A stretch of DNA of 62,000 nt. Origin: Phoronis australis (taxonomy: Eukaryota > Phoronida > Phoronidae). Every line of letters begins with the position of its first letter. The stretch's first letter is position 1. The DNA is taken from the NCBI GenBank assembly GCA_002633005.1, contig NMRA01000496.1:129049-191048 (forward strand), written 5' to 3'. The notes beneath the pieces were generated by a model. The model saw only the letters and a list, made by a program, of their open reading frames with translations, ran no database searches and was not told the DNA's origin. Position numbers and translations under genes: made by a program. This document shows positions 1 through 13,600 of the stretch, piece by piece.

Positions 1-713
1 GAAGGTACAGAACGGTCTGGGCATTTCCGTTGAATGTGTCCCGTTCTGTGGCATCCATGACATTCCGCGTCTCTGAATCCACATTTGTCTGGGTAGTGTT
101 GACCTCCACAACGAAAACACGGTTTGGGGGGTTTCTGTTGCTGTGGTTTGTGATGTACGTGGTTCACACTTGAGGTTGGAGACTGACCAATGCCTAAATC
201 CCTAGCATTGTCTACTGCCATTTCCATGCTTGAGCAGATCTCATGGGCCTTGGAGAAGGTTAGGTCTTTAATTGCAAACAACCGCTTTTGAATTTCAAAG
301 TTCTCAACCCCACACACAAGCCGATCTCGTAGCATGTCCTCCAGGTTGTTGCCATAATTGCAATGTGCTGCCAACTCCTGCAACCTACTGATAAAATTTG
401 ACATTTTCTCCCCTTTTTCCCGTTTTGCAGAATTAAATTTATATCGTGCAACAATGGGGTTAGGTGTAGGAGAATAGTGGTTTTTTAACACATCAAGAAG
501 CTCAGAATACGACTTATTCTCTGGTTTAGACGGTTGGATTAAGTTCCTCACCAACTGGTAGGTTTCCGATCCACACGAGGTCAAGAAAATGGCGCGCTTC
601 TTGATCATTGTGTCTATGTCATTCGCCACGAAATAAAACTCTAAACGTTCCACATACGATTGCCACAATTCCACCGCTTGGTCAAAATAAGACAGAGCAC
701 CGTGGACTGCCAT
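1..713 (-). mobile_element. Gypsy-type LTR retrotransposon gag, open at the window edge
   Basis: Reading the minus strand from an ATG at 713-711 down to base 1 gives 237 codons without a stop. The N-terminal part has LWQSYVERLEFYFVAND and KKRAIFLTSCGSETYQLVRN, typical of invertebrate Gypsy/Metaviridae-like gag. The last ~40 residues hold two CCHC zinc knuckles (CFRCGGQHYPDKC and CHGCHRTGHIQRKC). Pol is presumably left of the window. The intact frame suggests a fairly young copy. It lies antisense to APEH, most likely inside an intron. Confidence 0.85.
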
Positions 714-855
714 TCTGATCCAAAGTTTATCCTCGTCGCCAATAAATATGCGGTAACTTGGTTAGTAAAGTCAGAGAGAAAACTAGCCACGTCTGACAAC
801 AACCATGTTTTTATTACCCAACATCCTTAGCTACACCACACCAGAGACACCAAGT
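714..855 (-). mobile_element. Probable 5' leader and short LTR of the Gypsy-type element
   Basis: Upstream of the gag start (minus orientation) is TTGGCGACGAGGATAAA, the kind of sequence found just inside the 5' LTR of many Gypsy elements. Before it lies an ~100 bp stretch with an AATAAA-like motif that may be a short LTR starting near TGTCTCTGG. LTR boundaries are inferred; the second LTR is not in the window. Confidence 0.4.
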
Positions 856-1161
856 GTCGAACAAGTACACTAGACGCAATCAAGATACTGCACTTATCTT
901 TTTTAATTTTGGGTGGTCAATTAAAAGATGCGTCAAAGTTTTCTACAAAAAATATCAAATTTTGTGTTTGTTAATAGCCAACCTTCTCGTTGGTTTAATA
1001 TTCAGAGAGGAGTCAGACAAGGTGACCCATTATCTCCTTATCTATTTATTATTTGTGCCGAAATTTTGGCTCTCATGATCAGACACAACACAAATACAAA
1101 TGGAATCAAAATTATGGATCGTGAATACTTACTAACTCATATGCATAGCAATACGGGCTAA
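854..1161 (+). pseudogene. Degenerate LINE reverse transcriptase fragment
   Basis: The frame from 928 contains IQRGVRQGDPLSPYLFIICA followed by EILALMIR and NGIKI, the conserved RT block preceding the YADD motif in L1/Tx1-like non-LTR retrotransposons. The frame ends before the catalytic motif and has no intact start, so this is a remnant. Confidence 0.75.
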
Positions 1162-1512
1162 ACTTGTGGGTACAGATGATCTACTATACCGTCATATCTG
1201 CTGACTACTGTATACACACATACATACACACACACGCACATACACATACAGGCTGTCAGGCAAGTCCTGCTTAGTTCGATCGAATGGCAGCCCTTCATAT
1301 TGAGGAATATTTGCTGCGTATTTTCAAATTTTTCGTGGTGAAATGGTCTTCAAGTTAGACTTAGAGACATTCACGTGGCGACTCTGTGTTTAGGAAAAGA
1401 TTTTTTCAAACCAGCAATCTCGTAATAGACCACATCCTTCAGGCCATGTGGCCTTGTTGAGATAGACTAAAACAGTAACATTGAATGGTGATTGTTTTTT
1501 TTAACTTACCAG

Positions 1513-1634
1513 GAATCATAAACAAACCGAATGTGTGCATCCGATCTCCGTCACTAAGTCCAGATTTCGCAAAGATTTCGTTTCTTCAACATGACACCGG
1601 TGCTCCATTGTCGTCTAGTAATCATCTTGTTGTG
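1513..1634 (+). CDS. APEH: APEH exon a (beta-propeller)
   Basis: Acceptor AG at 1511-1512, donor gtacgt at 1635. The reading enters with two bases of a split codon and ends on a codon boundary. It contains SPSLSPDFAKISFLQ, matching the propeller strand SPRLSPD...YLQ of vertebrate APEH. This is the first exon visible; the preceding one is outside the window or hidden by the retroelement insertions. Confidence 0.88.
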
Positions 1635-4600
1635 GTACGTTTATTCTCTATATTTTCGACGTTTTGGCCTTGTTTCTTTCCCTTCCTTTGCTTGTACAGA
1701 AGAAACCTTGAACCTTCACATGCGCCTGTGTCCATGATTCATTCTGTAGGTTCATCCGGCATTACCGGCAGCCAGTCCGTTCCGTAAAACAATTTCTTGC
1801 GAGAAAAGCAAGATCTCGCAAGACCACGCAAAACCACGTTAGTGAAAGGCGAATGTTACACGAGCATGCTCGAGACCTTGCCAGTGCAGCCTAGCAAACT
1901 GGCGGCCACTGAATTGATTGGTCGGTAAAGTTGAAATGTTGAATTGTGTGATAAATTGATAATAAATCATGGGATATAATTTATTGTTTCCGTTCCATAA
2001 GTGGAGGTTTTCTCGGCTAATGCAAGTTAATATCTTTCATCTACAGAACACTGCCTTGTTAAGACATCTGATGGCTTATCGATGACGACTTCCTGGTTAC
2101 GAAAAACGGAGTTGCGTTCTGTAGACAAAACATTTGCTCGCACTTGCGACGAGAAATCTTCACTTAACGGAAACAGTCAATTCAACACTCCAACTTCACC
2201 GACCAACTACCCGTACATGTACTTCAGATACGCTTGGTAAACTCCGAAACATATTAAGGAAACGCTCGCCTTTCACTCGATTTTGCAAGGTCGTGCAAGA
2301 TCTTGATCATATCGCAAGGAGCTAGATCTGTGGAAGCCTGTGTCTCTTGATATCTTGACCAGTTGACTCGGTCGAACCGACGTAATGAATCAAGTGCACT
2401 CATGTTTGCTGTCTAAACTCTATTCGATTCCGTCTCACCCTTTCATGAACTCAGTGATCTGTAGCCAGCGATCGCGGTAGAAAATTTTTTTGAAACTCCA
2501 TGTGTATTAGACAAACCAATGTTGTATTGGCCTACGTTAGATTCTTCTCTGCATTATTTATTCACGCACACACATTAGCACTGCGTGCGAGTATTATGTC
2601 ACGTGACCTTATGCGCTCTTGCCACTGAATACTGGCACATTGAAGCACGTATATTGCTCTCTTGCATTTTCTTATTTTCTTTACAGCATAATTTCCGAAC
2701 TGGAAAGACAAGTATTGTCATTGATATTATACACAAGACAAGAAGTAAGTTATATTTCGTATAGTCTTAGGTGTTAAGAATCGTTTTATGTGACGAATTT
2801 GCGTTATAAGATATTACACTTATTATATAAAACGGCTAAACAACCTTGCAAAAACAAAAAAAAAACTGTTCTTTATTGCTGGAGACCAGGTTCTACAAGT
2901 GAGCTTGTCGGGCGTTTCATTTTAAGCACCAAACATGCTTTCAATGAATAACGATCTGTCATTTATTTGCTAGCACAAAATCAAGCGATCTAATTAAGTA
3001 GTTCGGTTCAGATGTGGGCTCATTAATATGCCTAGGTCCAGATTGCCGAGAAAAATGTTTGAGTAGCACTATGAATTATAATTAAATGTTAAAACATGTG
3101 CCGTGCAGCACTGGAAAAAGTGAGGGCTATAGCCCCCAGATCCCTGTGATGCGGCGCCCATGTAAAATTTGGTGCCATAGTGTTAGTACTTATCTCTGGG
3201 AGAGTCATATGAGTGTTTTATTGAGTATAGGAACTAGACTGAGTGTACGGTCGTGGTAGATGAAAACATTTTTGCAAATGCACATTTGCTGTGGTTGGGC
3301 ATGGTGAGAAGTGAGCAGGGTGTATGATCGGGATCAGGAAACAAGCTTAGGCTATACAGAAACTTCAAGTCAACCCTGGGTCTTTAACCATGTATGTGTT
3401 ATAACTTAAGCCGCAGGGTCAGGTACTGCCCCCATTGGGGTTGAGCTAGGAAGATATTAGTGCCTGAGGTATGAAGATAGACTATGTAACCAGTGCCTGT
3501 GTGGCGTAGTTGACGATGGAATTCACGTTTTGTTACAATGTTCAGCTTTCCTTGACCTTAAATCAGATTTAATAAATCGATTAAATGTCTATTTTACATC
3601 TTTGAATGATATAGAAAAAAATTTTCCCGGATGTGTTCTGATAATGTGAGAGATTTGCGATTGATTGCCAAGTCCTGCCTTTTAATTTTAGAGAAAGGGA
3701 CCGATCATACCGTGGCGTACTGAAATAAAGCACTGTTCAAAGTAGTAGTTCTATCTTTATGATTTTACAGTGGTCTATAACGTGTTTTGAAAGACATTGA
3801 TTGTCTCGTTCTATCATGTGCATGAACGTTTTAAGGGAGACATTAACAAACTATCTTGCTGTCTAACTAGTAACAGGCAGGAACTAGTTTTATAGCCGTA
3901 ACTGATCTGTATCATTAGTTCGCTTGTTGAACGGATCCGTCGGCTTTTTGACGGTTTAAAGCACATGTCGCAATAAAACTGTCCTCGAGTTGTTTCTAGC
4001 TCATTAGATGAGATGACTTATAACTTGAGCCCATGAGAGTTAGAGCTAAAGCTGTCACAACTGCATAAACCGCCGAATTCCACAAATTGTGACGGTTTGT
4101 GCAGACATTAAAAGCACAAAATGTCACATTTCTTCGTTACGACAATTTTCGGTTTGCGGAGTTGCACAAAACTGTCGGCAGTTTCACACTGTGACACTAG
4201 TGCAGACCTTTGAATCGAAAGTTATCCTAACTTGGGAAACAACTTGCGACGACGACGGTCAAAACAGCAGTATCTGAAGTACATATTTTACGGCACTACT
4301 GACAGTCAGGAATACATGTCAGTTTTCAATGTCAGTATTCATTTGCTCTTTCATCGTATTAAAATTTCCGTGTTTTATTCTGGAGTGTCATTCTTGTTGA
4401 CGTCACAGTTCCTCCAACTTTTTCATTCTGTTAACTTTGACACTCTCGAATTTGGTCATCATTAAATTGCCCACTGTACCATTCTCGTCAGTACCGTTCT
4501 CTTCAATCTTGTAGCTTGCGACGGAGTAGGTGTTGTCCCTCCATTCGACCTGGTTTCCCCACTCCCAAAGTCATCAACCAGAACTATCCATCTGAAGACT

Positions 4601-7600
4601 TTTACAATCCGTCACAGCACTTTCTAGTTTTTTGATCATTCGTACTTTGATAACGTGTATACCAGAGGTCGTCACTACTTGTGGCAACTTGAGGGTTATT
4701 CAGTTTGTGCTACCTCGGCAGAATTGTTGCAATGAAAAATTGCGAGTTTGTGCAATCTGTGCAAAAAAACTTGAATGTTGCAACAGATTGTAACCGTTGG
4801 TCACTGACCACACTCTACCTTGCTAAGCCAAGTGTTTAAGTTTGATCTTGAGTTGAAGCGAATCGTTAATTCTTAGCAAGCCAACAGACCTACTAAGTTA
4901 AAAACTACAGAAGACCAGAGCTCTGCGCTGGTAAGCGCATAGCAACCGAATGCGTCAAATGCCATAACTGCGTTCTGAATCAGGACTTATTTCTAACACA
5001 AGCGGCGTTGAATTTTCAGAATCGGACGACTTTCAAGGATTGTTTGCGTCGTGGCCACTTCCGGAAAGATGTTGGGCGGTTGACAACAGGCGTTTTGTCT
5101 TCCATTCTTCTTGGAGGAGCAAGCGGGTACGAAACTATTGGAATACATTTATTGTTATTTGCTTGCCATATTATCATCAAAAAATTCCCCGGCATTATTA
5201 GCCCTGTCAATCGTTTACCCTTAACAAAAAGACATTCTGAAAATCCTTGCACGGTTGGCGTTGTCAAAACGAGGCTTCGGCAGCATAAGAGGAATCTCGT
5301 CTGGCTCCCAACCACTCGACTTGAGTTCGTAAATATAAGCGATGGCAGTTCATGTGCATGTGTCTGTGGTTCCGATACGTCTTTTCATTGATACTACAAT
5401 AATACATAATCAATAAGGGTTTCGTTAAAAACCGTAACAATGTGAAGACAATGCTGCTACTTTCCGTCAATCTGCGCAAAATTTGTGGAGGGATCGTACT
5501 ATGTGTTAGCTAGGAGCAGGCTGATTCTTCAACATTAAATCTTAGCTCCCTTCATAATTTATGTTAGTGCGCAAAAACACCCAAATTAGTTTCATTTTCG
5601 TGTAAGTTTTAAGTAAGCTATCGAAACTGAATTTCTGGTCATCTCGCCTCGGCAACGTTTTAACTGGCTCCTAGTTTACAGTGCTGGGCGACAACCATTT
5701 CGTCTAGCATTTTTGTCCCCAAAAATTGCCTTGGGCGCTGTTTCAGAAAAGACGACATCTGTAAAGTGCTTACAACCCAAAAGCTGATAATAAAGCACCC
5801 AAAAAAGAACAAAAAATACCAGTCAAACACCTTGTCAAAATAGAACATCCGCAAACACTATCTGAAGATATGTTAATTAGGTGATCTCCATTTACGAGCA
5901 TTCACTAGTCGATACATATACTACGTAGAATCGGGACAACCAATCACAGTATTGGTCTTACTCCATTTGTGTTTTGTGTGAAAAATCGCCGGATACTCCT
6001 GCTCGTTTTCCCGTGGTTTATTGTATGGAAAAGGATGGTGATGTGTTGTGTTTGTGGGTTGTGACAACTCAGTATTTGAGCACGCTGTGTTTCTTTTCAC
6101 TTTCACGCAGAACTGCCTCAAAATAAAAGTACTATAGGGGCCCATTTGTTATTTAAATCTTCAAATTTTAGAATAATGTAAAAAGCATATTTCAATTTTG
6201 AAATACTCAAAGACCTCCCTTTTAAAGTATATGTCAAACTGGGAGTCGTGTTTTTAAAACGCTGTCGATAAATATGAAAATTTCCTAGAATTAAATCAAA
6301 TAGATTACAAATTAGAATGTTAGTGGAATGGACAAGCATCGCAGTCGATAGCGATTCCTAGTTTACAGCTCCCTTCTCATGAGACTGCCTGAACGGCAAG
6401 AAGTGACAAGTTACGCTAGACGGCGCGCACACCATAGTATTATTGGTCACTTGATTACTGACTATTGTTCGGGATAGATGAAGATTGTCCACTGTTGGTT
6501 ACACGTATCTGCCTGCCCACTTGGAAACATGCTTGTATCCACATATTTATTATTCTACAACGGAAAACGAGAGATGAGGGATTTAAGAAAGATGGCGGTA
6601 CAGGTAGCGATGAAGCCTGGTCATTATACTCCACTGTCAATTAACCACAGTCTTCCTCTATTTATTCTTAGATAGCAAAATCACCAAAACATAGCCATAA
6701 ATTATACTTTAAAAATGTGAGCAATAATGTATTGAAAAAAATGCTTTGACAGGATAATTTGCTGCATGAACGTCGCTTGGTGCTAGCATGTGGAATGTAT
6801 ACAATCCCTCGTGCCGTTCAAGACTCGTTTCAGAGACAAATTAATATTCATGAGCTATATATTAGGCACGGGCTATATTTGTTACATACAACTAAATGGT
6901 TGCAATTAGAAATTACCAGTATTGTCTTGAGAAGAAGTTGGTAAAAAACAAGTATTTGGCCTTAATGGAGGACACTATACTGTCTATGTGTCCATTTTTA
7001 AGCGCAACATTTATCTTTAACACGCCACTGTTGTATTTATATCATGTTTGTGTTTCAGGAGCTGTATGTTGTCAACACAGAGGATAAAAAAGTGTCAAGG
7101 ATAACCAACGGTTAGTATGGAAAAAATCAAAGCAATTCACTTAGAACTGACCGTTTTTGTTCCTTACCAGCACCGCACTCAGCTTCAGTGTGACAACATG
7201 GGCATTTTAGCCGGGTGGTTCCCTCTCTCAGGATCCTTTTTTCCTAACATCTGAAAACGATGGTCGCGGATAGTACCATATTTCATTAAGAGGTCACAAT
7301 TTTGTGAGTGAATGGGTCATTTGGATGCGCTTTTGGCCCTAGTTCAGGTTTTCTATGAACATAGATTGCTATACATGAGTATTCTTAGGACTAAACCTTT
7401 ATTCAGCCATGACGTCTAACAAACTGCGACGTATTACTGCAACGCCATCTATAACGCGTGAAGCACAGATGAGATTCCATCTACCGGTATTCACAACCTC
7501 AGTAAAATGTAACGTGGTCTGCCTTTGACTGTGCCAATGGTTTATCTGCATACCTTTACTACCGTGTGATAAATATAGGTTATCCAACATACATAGGAAT

Positions 7601-10600
7601 ACTACTGCCATATCCTATCGAGAATTCATTTCATCTGGGATTGTCCCAACGAGACTACTCTTCTTTCCAGATCTAGCTTCCATCATCGCACTGTAAACAA
7701 ATTACAGATGGCATGGAGTGGTATATTGTAGTGTGCTTTGACATTTCCATTCTATAATTATTCTTCAGATCCTCGAATAGGAGCTTGGCATTTAGCTGAC
7801 GTATATTATGACATCGTTCTGGCAACGTATTCTTCGCCGAATATACCACACCGTTTGGTACGTTTTGCTTTAAAATTTTGTTTTGTGAAGTTAGTCTGCC
7901 AAACAAACCGTCAAGGTTTCCCTGAAAATTAGGTCTACGTCCGTCATTCTCAATCAATATACAGTCCTGCTTTCACATTTTTCTTTTGTGTTTTTCGTAC
8001 AATGTGACTTCCTGTACGACTTCTGGTCTTGCGCTACCCACAATTATTTCTGAAAAATATTTTTAATTTAAAAGACATAAGTCTCTCCTGAACAAAATAC
8101 AAAGCCTCTGAAAATATACCCCGCGCTGAGTTAATGAGATAATTTGCATAAACCATTTCTGGGTTCTGATTTGCTGTACCTTCATTCAGTAATTGTGGGG
8201 CATAAGACCATATTTCTGTCTAAAGTCATAAATAAGTGATCATGAAACAGACCCCTGAACCTTGGCTTCACACTCCCATTGTCGTTTGCGACTTCATATT
8301 CATTAAACTGAAGTGTTCAAAAATCGCGTCGGACTCCCAGTCTGAAAACGTAACGCATTTCTCACAAGGTAATGAAGTGACTTCACTATACCAAAAGGCA
8401 GCTATTGTGTGATTGAATAAAGTGCACACCCAGAAACGTAGAGCACGTGAGTATGTAAAGTTTTCGGAAACAGGTCGTATCCAACTCCCTTCAACAGGTA
8501 CAGTGTAGACGTTTTACTGAACTTGGGTGCGTATGTTTGACTGAAAGGCGATTGCTCTAATTCTCAAAAACTTGCAGAAATCTCAATTCACATTTGAAAA
8601 TGGATTTGTTCAAAGTGCAAAAATGAATGCTCACGTTTATTGCCAGTTATGTATTTATCCTAAAGTTTTGAGTACTCATAATCAGACATATGAAGACTTT
8701 TTAAGTTCAAAGTGGAGAAGAAATGGACGGAAAAGCATTTGAGTCTTCCCAATGTGTCTTGTTTCTAGATGTAGTCATTGCTAGTGTTCGATAACCACGC
8801 AGCAACATATAAACATGTAGTACACAATTCCAGGTATTCGGCCTTTTGCCCCCGGATGGAAAAGAGAGTACCATAGTCTGGCACACAGTGGACCCTAATG
8901 CATCGGAGATTAATGAAATCTCATGGAGAATCATTAAGCACCAGGTTCTGCCAGAACACGTGGATGACCGTTATGGTGAGTATTAGTACCCATGGCTGAG
9001 ACAAAGTTCTCAGACGTTTCACTTCCATGGTGATTAGACCAGAGCAATCGTCTGTTGGCGCGTTTTAGTTTATGATATTTGCTTATGTGTGAATTCCAAA
9101 GGTTCTTTACATGGGCTTCTGTCCTTTCATGAACGAACCATTCGAATGATATATGTTTTAACATTTAGATAAACCATTCTAAGTGGTGGAATGAATAGTA
9201 CACAAATCTTGTCTAAAAAATACATTGCAAAATATGATTGTGTCGGTAAAACTATATTAAAGAACAAGGCAACTGAAATCTAGATGAGCCCATTGCATTT
9301 GTTCCTAACTAACGAGAAAGGACGAGTACATCCGGATTATAATTCAAATAAACACAGAAAAATCAGGAACCCCAACAGGGAATTGAGCCACAAGTCTGTA
9401 GATTGCCGGTCTAGTTTTCTTACCACTGAGCTACTGAGGACCCAAATCCCGTGTGAAAAAGGCGAAACGCCGCTCATAGCATGTATGACATAACAGTTAG
9501 CCGTAAACAGTAATTGCACAGATATCAGGTCCTCAGTAGCTCAGTGGTAAAGGGGAAAGCAGCTTTTTCATGTCATTTTAGTAAAAATACGGTTCGTTGA
9601 TTATCCCAGAATTATTGTTCAGTTAATTAATCATGCCATATTCGAGAAGTGACTTTTAGGGGGCTTAGTTAAAATAGCATGTTGTTTAGTTCCTGTTATG
9701 TAGGGCGGTCGAATCAATTTTTTTTTCGTTTTGAATCTTTTTCATCTTGAAAAAGTACTTTGCTATCATGGGAATGATAATGCATCCATCCTACTCAGTA
9801 AAAATTGAAAAAGTATCAAAATCGGGGCAAGCAGTGGAGAGTTATTGCAATTTTGTGGCGAAATTTCGGTCACTAGCTTTGTTTGGATCGGGTCGGCCAT
9901 CTTGGACGACATCGGGATAAGTTACGAGTTTAAAACTTTGTATAAATTGTTTTCGCCTACAATTTACGGTAAATTTAGTGAAGCATATCTTTACCTACTA
10001 TTCTGCACGATTCAACAGTTTTCACCAAATTTCAGCCTCGCAGTTGTTACTAATTAATTGATGAATGTGCTCACAATTCCCGTTGGACCATTTCCAGCGG
10101 CACCGACAACATGGCGACTTTTCCTGAACTGAAAGGCATGTTCAACGTTACCGGATACTGCGTAAATTAAGATTTAACGTGGATGCATTTTGACAAACGG
10201 TGCTACAAAAAAGGATCTAGCATCTTCAGGCAACATTTCTTGATGCCTTGGGTTCACTATTAATACATAAATTAAAAAAACATAAGTTGAAAACCAAGTT
10301 CACTGGGCGTTTTTCATTTCATGGGTTCTTGCAATTCTGTCGTTGATACTGCAACCTCCACTCAAATTACAATTATCGATGTGGTTCAGTTGTAAGGTCA
10401 CTTTCTTCGTACTCATTGTTTAATAAATAAAAAATGATAACATTTTGTATTGGACTTGTCATATATACTTATGTGCTCGAACGAGCCCCCTATTTGGAGA
10501 AATGGAAAAAGGTCTGCTTCAGTCAGAGAAGCAAGAACTCGAAAAAAGTAGAGAACGAGGCAAATGTCCGCTAGAAGGCAGGAAGTATCAAAATTTGGCG

Positions 10601-13600
10601 TCTGCAATTCATAGCTCTGAACATACCCAGTAAATCTTATAGTAAAAGATACACATTCTCAAAAATTCGAGCCCCCATTTCTTAAGCTTGGTGCGCTTAT
10701 GCAAAGTCGTGGGCAATAACTTGAAAGTCAACAACTTTGCACAGTTCAGACCCAAAATAAGTTTTAGATGAACCTCGTGTGAGCGAGCGCTGTGGCCAGG
10801 GACCAAGTAGCCCTAGCCTTAATTGGCTGTATTTTGACGATAGTCTTCATACTGATGGTAGCTGGAAGGCTAGCTAACCTAAGGGCTGCCGCAGCAGTGT
10901 GACACAGGACTAACCAGCTCGTAATTTTATGCAAGTGTCTGAAACTGTCTTGTATGTACACGGCATTTATAATTTGAATCTTTTACTTCGACAAAACAGC
11001 TTGCAACCGCATCATGACTTTACCGTTCGCCAGTGTCTAATTGTCTCGGTCGGCACCGGGTCCGATCGGCTGCGGGCCCGAGCCCGCAAAAATAATTTCT
11101 GTCAAACTTTATTCGCCACATTTCGTCAGCAATTTCGATACAATTTATTAACGTTAAGGCGCTGTCGATTATTTTATCCCCATTTGCAGGCTGGTAACAG
11201 ACACTGCTCCAGTCGCACAGGCGACGTATACTAAGCCTGGGTTCGTGAATGAATGGTACTTCCGGGTTCGCGGTAAGTTCAAAATGGCGGTGTGTTGTTC
11301 GGGTCCGAATCGTGAGTGGCGCGTTTATTTAAACTGTATTCGATTACGGATTGTGTACTAGAAATGGGGTAGGTACTTCTTGGATCTTTATAACATCTTC
11401 TAACCATGTAATAAGGGCTAACAACGTGTGCTTCTTGGACTTTAAGTCAAGTCCACAATAAACTGCAAAGTTTAGCTCACCGGCCTGTTCACTGGACGAC
11501 GAACAGTCGTTCCCACTGGGTGACGAACTGGGCCTGTATTCACTCCCGCTACTCAGTATCGCTGCAGGGCTGCTTACAGACTCTGGGCTGAACACAAAAC
11601 CAGCACAGGGCGAATCATTGCTACTTTCCGGAATTGCACGCTCCAGGGTACGTTCGGAGGCGGGGGTGACAATAACCTTGGTGCAAAAGTGTATACTAAA
11701 TATTTGTATTTTGCCGATAGTCTTCATACAGCGACATACAGCTGGCTGGCTAGGGTGACAGGGTGACAGTAGGGCCTCGAGTAACTGTAGAGGCCACAGA
11801 TCAACGAACCCTGTTTTTTTACTAAACATGACATGAAAAATGGTTGCATTCTCCTTTAATATAATTTTACCGACGCAATCGTTTTGCGCATTATATATTT
11901 TATATAGTTTCCGCGTCTGTAACGGCCCTGTTTACAGTCGGGCTTTGTTACGTAAAAACTAACTATGTACTGTCCTCTATAAAGAGAACATATTGCTCGT
12001 GGTGCTGTCACCACCGCTTTCTCACACTGCGTTACAAGATTACACGCGTAGCACGTGGTCACCCTAGCGTCCTTAGCGATCCCGGGCGTTCTATATTAAC
12101 ATTAGCTTTCCACACCCGCCAGTGTTCGTTAATACATGTACATGAACATAAGGGTTGGAATGCGAGTGCAACCTCAATACTACCAATCATTGTTTCAGAA
12201 CATTTGGATTACGAAAGCATTTTACTCGAACCTGCAGGAGCTCTGAGACATGGGCGACCGCTTCCCCTTGTGCTTTACCCGCATGGTAAGATGGTAATAA
12301 GGCTTGCTTACCTTAATGTTATTGGTCTTGGTAAAGTTATTCTACAGGAAACTAGAAATTTGGATAAATTCGACCTCGGTCGGGTTCAATAACTGTCTCG
12401 CGGAGAATAAAATCTAGTCAGAATCATGCGCTGTCATTGAAAATACACGGCGCAATATCTTGTTTTTGTAGCGAAACCCTAGCGTTACCGCACTCTACTT
12501 TGGTCTTGTGAACACCATACTTACTTGAAACTCGACTCGAATGCTGACCAACCATGTGCCACGTTTCACTTGTCATAGGTCAATCTCAGTTCCAGTCGAG
12601 TCTGGAGTGATGGTTTTGGTGTTTACAGTCCTTGGCGTGTTGAATTTATTTCTCAGTATTTTTATGTTGTCTAATCCTACAAGGATTGGTACTCCTGAAA
12701 CCGGAAATCGTGTTCAGCCTCTTTACAGATAAAATGTTTAACCTTTTGAGCCGTTAGGTTTGTTTTCAGGTGGTCCCCATATGGTTTTCCCTGCTCATTT
12801 TGTGGTGTTTATGAGTGCGTTATGTCGGTGTGGATTTGCAGTCCAATTAGGTAAGTTGATTGCATCTCTTCTGGTGCCTAAGATAAAAGTTCGGTAAATC
12901 AGCGTGTGTTTCCCACACCATCAGATCCCAGGATTACCAGGTTTTAGTCGAGACTGGAACTCGAAAATTCTGGTACATCGCGAAAAATGATACCGTCTGT
13001 TCCACGTGTGCCACGCGACTTGTCGATTTTAGAGTCGTGTTGTCTTCGCAGTAGGATTTCGCAAACGACTGTCGCACATGTACAGGTATACGACTGTGGC
13101 ACCACTGTGTAGGCCTACATAGCCCGATTGTCGTTTATGATTTCCTGGGATTACTGCTATTTTGGAACTATAGGCATACATGTATCTGGGCGTTATGGAG
13201 CAGATGCTGTAGATTTGTCAGAACGTTTTTAGGATCTACGCGAATATGTTTCCTTCGAGAATGGTGGAGGCCCCTTGTGTCATCTAAGATCCGCCAGGCT
13301 TACAAAAAATATCTACTGGAAATCTGCTGTTTGGGAGAAGCATGACGTCAATTTTACCATACCTTTAACCTGTATCAAATTTCACTGTCTCATAGATTTC
13401 TTACCCGATTCATTTATAAGGGTAACAGTCATTGGTGCATCGGGACTTAGTAGTTCATCCGCAAATGTAAGGATATGCACTTCAGTAAGTAAAATGTCCT
13501 TGACATCTTGAGTCCTCTCAAAAACGGAACTTTTCTGCATGTTGAGTTGCAAACTTTTCTTTAAAACCGTATTTTTAGTGAGAAATATGTCAGTGATTCT

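Noticed and set aside
260-454. 64-codon minus-strand frame in the gag region
   Set aside because: It is in a different frame from the 237-codon gag frame, which explains the region completely.
5016-5315. 99-codon minus-strand frame opposite APEH exon c
   Set aside because: It is the antisense shadow of a secure APEH exon; a weak resemblance to propeller sequence is chance.
9358-9442. A genuine tRNA gene
   Set aside because: A and B boxes are present, but acceptor stem, D-arm and T-arm pairing fail, and position 33 of the anticodon loop is not T.
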